From: Sulfitobacter geojensis
Lineage (GTDB): Bacteria; Pseudomonadota; Alphaproteobacteria; Rhodobacterales; Rhodobacteraceae
Direction of reading: 5' to 3'
Assembly (NCBI RefSeq): GCF_000622325.1
Contig: NZ_JASE01000005.1
Location: 620,001-684,000, forward strand
DNA length: 64,000 bases
Made by a program: the position numbers and the translations under genes. The first letter of the stretch is position 1. The number at the start of each line of letters is the position of its first letter. The notes beneath the pieces are model-generated. The model worked only from the letters and a program-made list of their open reading frames with translations. It did no database searches and was not told the origin of the DNA. Below are positions 54,464 to 61,977 of the stretch, in pieces.

Positions 54464-56434
54464 TTGGCCACGCCACTGACGCGCGCCGACGGACTTGGGT
54501 CCGTTCCGGCGCTACTGCATCGTAATGCAACGCAATTTGCGAACGCACCGGCGTATCGCGAGAAAGAATACGGCATCTGGCAGAGCTGGACCTGGAGCCA
54601 GACCCGCGATGAGGTCGAGGCGCTGGCGCTTGGCCTGATGGAGATGGGCATCAACGAAGGCGACTTTGTTGCGATCATCGGGCGCAACCGGCCCTATCTG
54701 TACTGGGCGATGATGGCGGCGGAGATGTGTGGTGCGGTGCCTGTGCCCTTGTATCAGGACGCCAACTCCGAAGAGATGGCTTATGTGATGAACCACTGCG
54801 GGGCGCGTTTTGCCATCGTCGGGGATCAGGAACAGGTCGATAAAATTCTGGAAGTGCAAGAAGAGCTGCCCGAGTTCGAGCAGATGATTTACCTCGATCC
54901 GCGGGGCTTGCGCAAATACGACCACGGCGCGATGAAGCAGTATTCCAATGTGCAGGAAATCGGCCGGCAACTGCGTGACAAGCACATCAAGGAGCTGGAG
55001 GCGCGTCAGGCGAAGCTGGATTATGATAGCACCGGCGTGATGCTTTATACCTCCGGTACGACCGGCAAGCCCAAGGGTGTAGTGCTGTCCAACCGCAATA
55101 TTATCGAAACGGCCAAGTCGTCGTCGGAGTTTGATGACCTGCGTCAAACCGACGAAATTCTGGCATATCTGCCAATGGCTTGGGTCGGCGATTTTATCTT
55201 TTCCGTAGGTCAGGCGCTGTGGACAGGGTTCTGCACGAATTGCCCTGAATCCGCGGACACCATGCATGTGGATCTGCGTGAAATCGGGCCGACCTATTAT
55301 TTCGCCCCACCCCGCGTGTTCGAAACGCAGTTGACCAATGTGATGATCCGCATGGAAGACGCCAGCCGTATGAAAAAATGGCTGTTCGACACCTTCATGG
55401 CCCACGCCCGCAAGGTCGGGCCGGATATTCTGGATGGCAAGAGCGTCAGCCAGTGGGACCGGTTCAAATACAAGCTGGGCGAGGCGTTCATCTATGGGCC
55501 GCTCAAGAACACATTGGGCTTTAGCCGAGTGCGCGTGGGCTACACCGCCGGTGAGGCGATCGGGCCTGAGATTTTTGATTTTTACCGCTCGCTCGGGATC
55601 AACCTCAAGCAGCTTTATGGCCAGACCGAAGCGACCGTTTTCATCACGGCGCAACCCGATGGGGAGGTGCGCAGCGATACGGTTGGCGTGACCTGCCCCG
55701 GTGTGGAGCTGAAGATTGCCGAGAATGGCGAGGTTTTCTATCGCTCGCCCGGCGTCTTTGTGGAGTACTACAAGAACCCCGAAAGCACGGCAGACACCAA
55801 GGATGCCGAGGGCTGGGTTGCCACGGGGGACGCGGGTTTCATCGAAGAAAGCTCTGGCCATTTGCGCATTATCGACCGTGCAAAGGACGTGGGACAAATG
55901 GCAGATGGATCGCTGTTTGCGCCTAAGTATGTTGAAAACAAGCTGAAATTCTTCCCGAACATTCTGGAGGCTGTGGTTTTCGGCAATGGGAAGGATGAGT
56001 GCACAGCATTTATTAACATCGACTTAACAGCGGTCGGAAACTGGGCGGAGCGCAACAACATCGGTTATGCGTCCTATCAGGAACTGGCGCGCCATCCGCA
56101 GGTGATGGATACGATCCAGAGCCATGTGGAAGAGGTGAACGCCAGCGTCGCGCAAGACGAGATGCTGTCGGGCTGCCAGATCCACCGGTTTGTGGTCCTG
56201 CACAAGGAACTGGATGCGGATGACGGGGAGCTGACCCGCACCCGCAAGGTCCGCCGCCGGATTATTGAAGAGAAATATGATGATATCATTACCGCGCTGT
56301 ACGATGGATCGAAGTCGATCAGTACCGAGACGGAAGTGACCTATGAAGACGGGCGCAAGGGCAGCATCAAGGCAACGCTGGAAGTGCGCGACGCCAAGGT
56401 GATGCCGGTTGCGCAGCGGATGGCCGCGCAATGA
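54464..56434 (+). CDS. Long-chain-type acyl-CoA synthetase (AMP-forming)
   Basis: The 656-residue ANL-family enzyme has P-loop 'YTSGTTGKPKGV' (195-206), 'LPMAWVGDFIFSV', 'LYGQTEATVF', the adenylate contact 'GWVATGDAGF', and a catalytic region 'RTRKVRRRIIEEKY' near the end. It activates a carboxylic acid to its CoA thioester. I choose TTG at 54464 because GGAGG sits eight bases before it and homology starts there; the next ATG is too far downstream. It heads the LIV-type ABC operon, so the acid is probably the imported one. Size and motifs fit the FadD15/long-chain group, but aromatic acids are possible. Confidence 0.88.
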   Translation: MATPLTRADGLGSVPALLHRNATQFANAPAYREKEYGIWQSWTWSQTRDEVEALALGLMEMGINEGDFVAIIGRNRPYLYWAMMAAEMCGAVPVPLYQDANSEEMAYVMNHCGARFAIVGDQEQVDKILEVQEELPEFEQMIYLDPRGLRKYDHGAMKQYSNVQEIGRQLRDKHIKELEARQAKLDYDSTGVMLYTSGTTGKPKGVVLSNRNIIETAKSSSEFDDLRQTDEILAYLPMAWVGDFIFSVGQALWTGFCTNCPESADTMHVDLREIGPTYYFAPPRVFETQLTNVMIRMEDASRMKKWLFDTFMAHARKVGPDILDGKSVSQWDRFKYKLGEAFIYGPLKNTLGFSRVRVGYTAGEAIGPEIFDFYRSLGINLKQLYGQTEATVFITAQPDGEVRSDTVGVTCPGVELKIAENGEVFYRSPGVFVEYYKNPESTADTKDAEGWVATGDAGFIEESSGHLRIIDRAKDVGQMADGSLFAPKYVENKLKFFPNILEAVVFGNGKDECTAFINIDLTAVGNWAERNNIGYASYQELARHPQVMDTIQSHVEEVNASVAQDEMLSGCQIHRFVVLHKELDADDGELTRTRKVRRRIIEEKYDDIITALYDGSKSISTETEVTYEDGRKGSIKATLEVRDAKVMPVAQRMAAQ

Positions 56435-56468
56435 GTGCAGGTGTAGTGCCGGTTGCGGCGGTGGTCTT

Positions 56469-56501
56469 GAGTTTAGTTTGCAAGATGAAGGATGGGGCGG
56501 C
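56469..56501 (+). repeat. Dispersed GCAAGATGAAG repeat, copy B
   Basis: It reads GAGTTTAGTTTGCAAGATGA and then AGGATGGGGCGGC, ending at the livG GTG. Its G-rich end supplies the only Shine-Dalgarno-like sequence for livG. Confidence 0.6.
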
Positions 56502-57320
56502 GTGAAAGATACTGCTGACAGCTATGTCACCGCGGACGGGCGCACCATTGGGCCTGTTGTGATGGAGATGAAGAATATTACCCTGAGATTCGGGGGGGTT
56601 GAGGCGATCAAGGATATCTCTTTTGATATTCGTGAGGGCGAAATCCGCGCGATCATCGGGCCGAACGGCGCGGGTAAGTCGTCGATGTTGAACGTCATCT
56701 CGGGGTTCTATGTCCCGCAGGAGGGCGAGGTCTGGTACAAGGGCGCGCGCCGGCCCGCGATGAAGCCGTTCGAGGTGGCCCAACAGGGGATCGCCCGCAC
56801 GTTCCAGAACATCGCCCTTTTCGAGGGGATGAGCGTTCTGGACAACGTGATGACGGGCCGTTTGACCCAGATGAAGGCGGGTTTGTTTGCCCAGTCTTTG
56901 TGGAAGGGCAAGGCGGAGGCCGAAGAGGTCGAGAACCGTGAAGTCGCTGAAAAGATTATCGATTTTCTTGAAATTCAAGCCATTCGCAAGACGCCGGTGG
57001 CGCGTTTGCCTTATGGTTTGAAAAAGCGCGTTGAACTTGCGCGGGCACTGGCGGCTGAGCCGTCGATCCTGTTGCTGGATGAACCGATGGCGGGGATGAA
57101 CGTCGAGGAAAAAGAGGACATGAGCCGCTTTATTCTGGATGTGAACGACGAATTCGGCACGACGATCGCGCTGATCGAACATGATATGGGCGTGGTCATG
57201 GACCTGTCCGACCGTGTGGTTGTGATGGATTACGGCAAAAAGATCGGCGACGGCACACCGGATGAGGTGCGCGGAAATCAGGATGTGATCGATGCCTATC
57301 TGGGGGTTGCGCATGACTGA
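56502..57320 (+). CDS. livG: LIV-type ABC transporter ATP-binding protein LivG
   Basis: The 272-residue ATPase has Walker A 'GPNGAGKSS' (53-61), Q-loop region 'GIARTFQNIALFEGMSVLDNVM', a LivG-style signature 'LPYGLKKRVELARAL', Walker B 'ILLLDEPMAGMN' and H-loop 'IEHDMGVV'. It powers import with LivF, LivH, LivM and the binding protein encoded downstream. The start is GTG at 56502, since the conserved domain begins soon after; an ATG at 56409 would lie inside the synthetase gene. Residues 1-20 are a variable lead. Confidence 0.92.
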   Translation: MKDTADSYVTADGRTIGPVVMEMKNITLRFGGVEAIKDISFDIREGEIRAIIGPNGAGKSSMLNVISGFYVPQEGEVWYKGARRPAMKPFEVAQQGIARTFQNIALFEGMSVLDNVMTGRLTQMKAGLFAQSLWKGKAEAEEVENREVAEKIIDFLEIQAIRKTPVARLPYGLKKRVELARALAAEPSILLLDEPMAGMNVEEKEDMSRFILDVNDEFGTTIALIEHDMGVVMDLSDRVVVMDYGKKIGDGTPDEVRGNQDVIDAYLGVAHD

Positions 57321-57339
57321 TTTTGGACCGGAGTCCGCC

Positions 57340-57379
57340 GTGCACCGGACGTGCACCCCCTGTGCACCCCCTGTGCACC
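57340..57379. repeat. Four GTGCACC words at 11-bp period between livG and livH
   Basis: GTGCACC occurs at 57340, 57351, 57362 and 57373, each start exactly 11 bp after the last. The inner six bases GTGCAC are palindromic. It is either a small tandem repeat or a helically phased protein-binding array. It fills nearly half of the 90-bp livG-livH gap. Confidence 0.75.
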
Positions 57380-57410
57380 GCCGCAGCGCAGCATATCGGA
57401 GAGCATTCCA

Positions 57411-58418
57411 ATGAACGAACAACTCGCCTTTACGATCGAGGTTTTTGCCAACGGGCTGATGGCCGGGGTGCTTTATGCGCTTGTGGCTCTCGGCTTTGTG
57501 CTGATTTACAAAGCCTCCGGCATTTTTAACTATGCGCAGGGCGTGATGGCGCTTTTTGCGGCGATGACGCTGGTGGGCATCCAGAACGGCCAGGTGCCGT
57601 TTGCGCATCTGATCAACGCGATTTTCGGGACTGATGTGCACCACTTTGGCTGGCATGTGCATTCCTTCCTCGCGATTGCGCTGACGGTTGGTGTTATGAT
57701 TGCGCTGGCCTGGGCGGTGCAACGGTTCGTGTTCAAACATCTGGTCGGGCAGGAGCCGATCATCCTGTTCATGGCGACCATCGGTCTGGCCTATTTCCTT
57801 GAAGGGGTGGCGGATCTGATGTGGGGGTCTGAACTGAAGGCGCTGAACGTCTGTGCCGCCGAGGGGGCCTGTTTGCCGCAGGGTATGAACATGTGGCTTG
57901 AGGGCACGACCTATGAGGCGCTGGGCTACGGCTTTTTCATCGACAACCTTGATATCGTAGCGACGATTGTTGCGGCGGTGCTGGTGGCGGGACTGATCAT
58001 ATTCGCGCAATACACCAAGCAGGGCCGCGCGATGCGGGCTGTGGCGGATGACCATCAGGCGGCGCTGTCGGTTGGTGTGTCGTTGAACTTTATCTGGATC
58101 TTGGTCTGGTCGCTGGCGGGGTTTGTCGCGCTGGTTGCAGGGATCATGTGGGGCGCGAAATCGGGTGTGCAGTTCTCGCTGTCGCTGATCGCCCTGAAAG
58201 CGCTGCCGGTGCTGATGCTGGGGGGCTTTACCTCCATCCCCGGTGCGATTGTCGGCGGGTTGATCATCGGTGTGGGTGAGAAGCTGTTTGAATTCCTGAT
58301 CGGTGCGCCGTTCCTTGGTGGTGCGACAGAGAACTGGTTTGCCTATATGCTGGCGCTTTTGTTCTTGGTGTTCCGTCCGCAGGGCTTGTTCGGGGAGAAG
58401 ATCATTGAGCGTGTTTGA
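57411..58418 (+). CDS. livH: LIV-type ABC transporter permease LivH
   Basis: The 335-residue permease has about eight to nine hydrophobic segments; it opens with 'FANGLMAGVLYALVALGFVLIYKASGIFNYAQGVMALFA', the typical LivH start, and contains 'GRAMRAVADDHQAALSVGVS', the coupling loop (EAA-like), and 'GGFTSIPGAIVGGLIIGVGE'. It has an inserted periplasmic loop (about residues 135-170, with two Cys: 'NVCAAEGACLPQG'). GGAGAG precedes the ATG at 57411. It pairs with LivM. Confidence 0.93.
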   Translation: MNEQLAFTIEVFANGLMAGVLYALVALGFVLIYKASGIFNYAQGVMALFAAMTLVGIQNGQVPFAHLINAIFGTDVHHFGWHVHSFLAIALTVGVMIALAWAVQRFVFKHLVGQEPIILFMATIGLAYFLEGVADLMWGSELKALNVCAAEGACLPQGMNMWLEGTTYEALGYGFFIDNLDIVATIVAAVLVAGLIIFAQYTKQGRAMRAVADDHQAALSVGVSLNFIWILVWSLAGFVALVAGIMWGAKSGVQFSLSLIALKALPVLMLGGFTSIPGAIVGGLIIGVGEKLFEFLIGAPFLGGATENWFAYMLALLFLVFRPQGLFGEKIIERV

Positions 58419-58455
58419 TTTCGTGATGCCGGACTGGGGCCAGCCCCAGACACCG

Positions 58456-58488
58456 GAGTTAATTTGGCAAGATGAAGCAGGGGCGCGC
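58456..58488 (+). repeat. Dispersed GCAAGATGAAG repeat, copy C
   Basis: It reads GAGTTAATTTGGCAAGATGA and then AGCAGGGGCGCGC in the 75-bp gap between livH and livM. The GGGG run of the repeat lies 11-14 bp before the livM ATG and is its only Shine-Dalgarno-like sequence. Confidence 0.65.
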
Positions 58489-58493
58489 AACTG

Positions 58494-59606
58494 ATGTTCT
58501 ACCGTGAAGCAGGCGATTTCAGCACGACCTATGCTGACGACCAACAGACCTTTCCGATCAAATTCGACCGGTATCGCTATTACGTGGTGTTGTTCATCGC
58601 GATTGTGATCGTACCGTTCGTGATCAACGACTACTGGGCCAACTCGCTGTTGTTGCCCTTCCTGATCTACGCGATTGCGGCCTTGGGGTTGAATATTCTG
58701 GTGGGCTATTGCGGGCAGGTTAGCCTTGGCACAGGCGGGTTTATGGCGGTGGGGGCGTATAGCTGTTACAAGTTCATGACCGGCGTGGACATCTGGTGGG
58801 GCGGCGAATTGCTGTTCCGGCTGCCGGAGTTCAATATCTTTTTCTCTGTGATCATGGGCGGGGTGATGACCGCGCTTGTGGGGGTGTTGTTCGGTCTGCC
58901 GTCCTTGCGGATCAAGGGGTTCTATCTGGCGGTGGCGACACTGGCGGCGCAGTTCTTTCTGGTGTGGTTGTTCAACCGCGTGGCGTGGTTTTACAACTAT
59001 TCCGCCTCGGGTCAGATTTCGGCACCGGAACGCGATTTGTTCGGGGTGTTGATCACCGGACCCAGCACACCGGCCTGGGCGACTTATATGTTCTGTCTGT
59101 TCTTCACGATTGTCAGCGCGGTAATTGCCCGCAACATGACGCGCGGCGCAGCAGGGCGTAAATGGATGGCGATCCGTGACATGGACATCGCCGCCGAGAT
59201 CATCGGGGTGAACCCGCTGAAAGCGAAACTGACGGCCTTTGCTGTGTCGAGTTTCTTTATCGGGATTTCGGGCGCGTTGTTCTTTGCCGTCTATCTGGGT
59301 GCGGTCGAAGTGGGTGAGGCGTTTAGCATCACCAAGTCGTTCCTTGTTCTGTTCATGATCATCATCGGCGGCCTTGGCAGCATCTTTGGCTCCTTCGCGG
59401 GGGCGGCGTTTCTGGTGCTGTTGCCGGTCGCGCTGAAGGTTGTTGGCGTGGACTGGTTCGGTTGGCCCACAGATATCGTGGCGCATTTGCAGCTGGTTGT
59501 TGTGGGCGGGTTGATCATTGTCTTCCTGATCGCAGAACCGCACGGGATTGCGCAGCTGTGGCGTGTGGCGAAAGAGAAATTGAGATTGTGGCCTTTCCCG
59601 CACTAG
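58494..59606 (+). CDS. livM: LIV-type ABC transporter permease LivM
   Basis: The 370-residue permease has a hydrophilic N-terminus of about 30 residues, then about eight to ten hydrophobic segments with the LivM signature 'ALGLNILVGYCGQVSLGTGGFMAVGAYS', the coupling loop 'GRKWMAIRDMDIAAEIIGVNPLKAKLTAFAVSSFF', and 'MIIIGGLGSIFGSFAGAAFL'. It forms the membrane pore with LivH. The subgroup with a long loop after helix 3 ('TGVDIWWGGELLFRLPEFN') is usual in clusters carrying CoA ligases rather than amino-acid importers, as I recall. Confidence 0.92.
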   Translation: MFYREAGDFSTTYADDQQTFPIKFDRYRYYVVLFIAIVIVPFVINDYWANSLLLPFLIYAIAALGLNILVGYCGQVSLGTGGFMAVGAYSCYKFMTGVDIWWGGELLFRLPEFNIFFSVIMGGVMTALVGVLFGLPSLRIKGFYLAVATLAAQFFLVWLFNRVAWFYNYSASGQISAPERDLFGVLITGPSTPAWATYMFCLFFTIVSAVIARNMTRGAAGRKWMAIRDMDIAAEIIGVNPLKAKLTAFAVSSFFIGISGALFFAVYLGAVEVGEAFSITKSFLVLFMIIIGGLGSIFGSFAGAAFLVLLPVALKVVGVDWFGWPTDIVAHLQLVVVGGLIIVFLIAEPHGIAQLWRVAKEKLRLWPFPH

Positions 59607-59648
59607 GGTGAGGCACATGAAAGAAGGCAGGGAAAATCCTGTTGTGAA

Positions 59649-59672
59649 GGCGGGGCGAACCCCGCCCTACGG
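59649..59672 (+). repeat. 24-bp hairpin repeat, copy 1 (livM-livK gap)
   Basis: GGCGGGG pairs perfectly with CCCCGCC around CGAA, followed by CTACGG. The same 24 bases with one change recur at 61903-61926. It lies 32 bp before the binding-protein start. Confidence 0.8.
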
Positions 59673-59703
59673 AAATCGGATAACATTCTGGGAGGAAACA
59701 CCG

Positions 59704-60987
59704 ATGAAATATAAACTAGGTACAATGGCCGTCGCGACGATGATGGCAGCAAGCCCCGTTATGGCGGATCTTGTATTCCCGTCACTCAGCTATCGCACAG
59801 GCCCTTATGCGGCGGGCGGTATCCCGTTTGCGGATGGCTATGCGGATTATTTCACCATGCTGAACGCCCGTGATGGCGGCATTGGCGGTGTGATGACCAA
59901 GGTTATCGAATGCGAGACCGGCTATAACACCGAGAAGGGTGTTGAGTGTTACGAGTCCACCAAGGGCGAAGGCAGCCTTGTCTATCAACCGCTGTCCACC
60001 GGTATCACGTACCAGCTGATCCCCAAAACCACCGCTGATGGCATCCCGATGCACACGATGGGTTATGGCCGGACATCAGCCAAGAACGGCGACACGTTCA
60101 GCCACACGTTCAACTATCCTGCGAACTATTGGGACGGTGCGTCAGGCGCGATCAACTATCTGCTGGGCGAAAACGGTGGTGACCTGAAGGGCAAGAAGGT
60201 TGCGCTGGTCTATCACAACTCTGCCTACGGCAAGGAGCCGATCCGCACGCTTCAGGAACTGTCCGCCAAGCACGGTTTCGAGTTCAAGGAAGTGCCGGTC
60301 GACCACCCCGGTCAGGAGCAGAAATCCCAGTGGCTGCAAATCCGTCGGGACAAGCCTGATTACGTGATCATGTACGGCTGGGGCGTGATGAACCAGGTTG
60401 CGGTTCAGGAAGCGGCGAACATTCGGTTCCCGATGGAAAACTTCATCGGCATCTGGTGGTCCGGTTCTGAAAACGATGTTCTTGCAGCGGGTGACGCAGC
60501 GAACGGGTACAAGGCGCTGACGTTCCACGGTGTTGGGTCTGATTTCCCCGTGTTTGACGACATCCAGAAGCACGTTGTGGACGCAGGCAATGCCGCCGGT
60601 GCGGGCGATCAGATCGGTACGGTTTTGTATAACCGTGGTCTCTATGCTGCGATGCTGGCAGCGGAAGCTGTGAAAACGGCGCAGGAAATCCACGGTGTCG
60701 CAGACATCAACGCCGCGCAGATGCGTGACGGGATGGAAGCCCTGTCGATCACCGAAGCGAAGATGGCCGAACTGGGCTTGCCGAACTTTGGTCCAAGCTT
60801 TGACGTGTCCTGTGCGAACCACGGCGGTGACGGCCTTGTGGGTGTGACGCAGTGGGATGCATCGTCCAAGACATGGTCGCTGATCTCCAACTTTGCCGAA
60901 ACAGATGCAGATGTGGTCGGCCCGCTGATCGCTGAGGATTCTGCGGCATATGCGGCAGAAAACAACATCGAAAGCAGCTGTAACTAA
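59704..60987 (+). CDS. LIV-type ABC transporter substrate-binding protein
   Basis: The 427-residue protein has a signal peptide (residues 1-21, 'MAVATMMAASPVMA|D'). The mature part has the type I periplasmic-binding fold: 'YRTGPYAAGGIPFADGYADYFTMLNARDGGIGG', 'YGKEPIRTLQELSAKHGFEF' and 'DKPDYVIMYGWGVMNQVAVQEAANI'. It begins with 'LVFPSLSYRTGPYA', unlike classical LivK, which suggests a non-amino-acid ligand. GGAGG gives strong translation, suiting the excess needed for a binding protein. Two pairs of Cys may form disulfides. Confidence 0.9.
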   Translation: MKYKLGTMAVATMMAASPVMADLVFPSLSYRTGPYAAGGIPFADGYADYFTMLNARDGGIGGVMTKVIECETGYNTEKGVECYESTKGEGSLVYQPLSTGITYQLIPKTTADGIPMHTMGYGRTSAKNGDTFSHTFNYPANYWDGASGAINYLLGENGGDLKGKKVALVYHNSAYGKEPIRTLQELSAKHGFEFKEVPVDHPGQEQKSQWLQIRRDKPDYVIMYGWGVMNQVAVQEAANIRFPMENFIGIWWSGSENDVLAAGDAANGYKALTFHGVGSDFPVFDDIQKHVVDAGNAAGAGDQIGTVLYNRGLYAAMLAAEAVKTAQEIHGVADINAAQMRDGMEALSITEAKMAELGLPNFGPSFDVSCANHGGDGLVGVTQWDASSKTWSLISNFAETDADVVGPLIAEDSAAYAAENNIESSCN

Positions 60988-61058
60988 GCGCGCTTTTGCT
61001 CGGGCGCGGCATTGGTCGCGCCCGAGCCTACCAAGAATTTCAAACAAAGGTTTGCCCG

Positions 61059-61895
61059 ATGCTGGATGACGTAAAAGCCGCCGAGACACAGGTCGATAAC
61101 GTGTTGGAGGTCAACAATATCGAAGTGATCTACAACCACGTGATCCTTGTGTTGAAAGGCGTCAGCCTGAACGTACCCAAAGGGGGCATCACGGCCCTTT
61201 TGGGCGGGAATGGCGCGGGCAAGACCACGACGCTAAAGGCGATTTCGGGGCTGTTGGCCAGCGAACGCGGTGAAGTGACCAAAGGGTCGATCAAGTATCG
61301 CGGACTGGACATTGCGCATGCGGATCCTGCCGAAACGGTGAAGCAAGGCGTTGTTCAGGTGATGGAAGGGCGTCATTGCTTTGAACACCTGACGGTCGAG
61401 GAAAACCTGATGACCGGTGCCTATACCCGCGCTGACGGCAAGGGCGCAATCGCGGCCGACCTCGAGATGGTTTACAACTATTTCCCGCGCCTGCGCGAGC
61501 GGCGCAAATCACAGGCCGGTTATACATCGGGCGGCGAACAGCAGATGTGTGCCGTGGGGCGTGCGTTGATGTCCAAACCCGAAACGATCCTGTTGGATGA
61601 ACCAAGCATGGGTCTGGCCCCGCAATTGGTCGAACAGATTTTCAACATCGTGAAAGAGATCAACGAAAAGGAAGGCGTGACCTTTTTGCTGGCGGAACAG
61701 AACACCAATGTGGCCCTGCGCTTTGCGCATTACGGCTACATTCTGGAATCCGGGCGCGTCGTGATGGACGGCCCTGCCGCCGATCTGCGTGAAAATCAGG
61801 ATGTTAAGGAATTCTATCTGGGCATGTCGGATGAGGGGCGCAAATCCTTCCGCGATGTGCGGTCCTATCGTCGGCGCAAGCGCTGGCTGTCCTGA
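61059..61895 (+). CDS. livF: LIV-type ABC transporter ATP-binding protein LivF
   Basis: The 278-residue ATPase has Walker A 'GGNGAGKTTT', signature 'YTSGGEQQMCAVGRAL', Walker B 'ETILLDEPSMGLAPQ' and 'LAEQNTNVALRFAHYGYILESGRV'. The C-terminus has a basic extension ('SYRRRKRWLS') beyond the normal LivF end ('DVKEFYLG'). The ATG at 61059 has AAAGG; the frame is open 21 codons upstream. A repeat hairpin follows 7 bp after the stop. Confidence 0.92.
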   Translation: MLDDVKAAETQVDNVLEVNNIEVIYNHVILVLKGVSLNVPKGGITALLGGNGAGKTTTLKAISGLLASERGEVTKGSIKYRGLDIAHADPAETVKQGVVQVMEGRHCFEHLTVEENLMTGAYTRADGKGAIAADLEMVYNYFPRLRERRKSQAGYTSGGEQQMCAVGRALMSKPETILLDEPSMGLAPQLVEQIFNIVKEINEKEGVTFLLAEQNTNVALRFAHYGYILESGRVVMDGPAADLRENQDVKEFYLGMSDEGRKSFRDVRSYRRRKRWLS

Positions 61896-61902
61896 GCGGG
61901 CT

Positions 61903-61926
61903 GGCGGGGTGAACCCCGCCCTACGG
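61903..61926 (+). repeat. 24-bp hairpin repeat, copy 2 (livF-ligase gap)
   Basis: It is identical to copy 1 except for T instead of C in the loop: arms GGCGGGG and CCCCGCC, loop TGAA, then CTACGG. It has no T-run, so it is not a classical terminator. Confidence 0.8.
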
Positions 61927-61977
61927 CCTATCCAACGGCCCCCCAACGGATTGCGTTTACCTGAGAAGAGACTTGCC

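Noticed and set aside
56367..59618. 1083-codon open frame on the minus strand across the liv genes
   Set aside because: It is antisense to livG, livH and livM, rich in His/Gln/Arg as expected from reversed G+C-rich codons, and has no ribosome site or recognisable domain.
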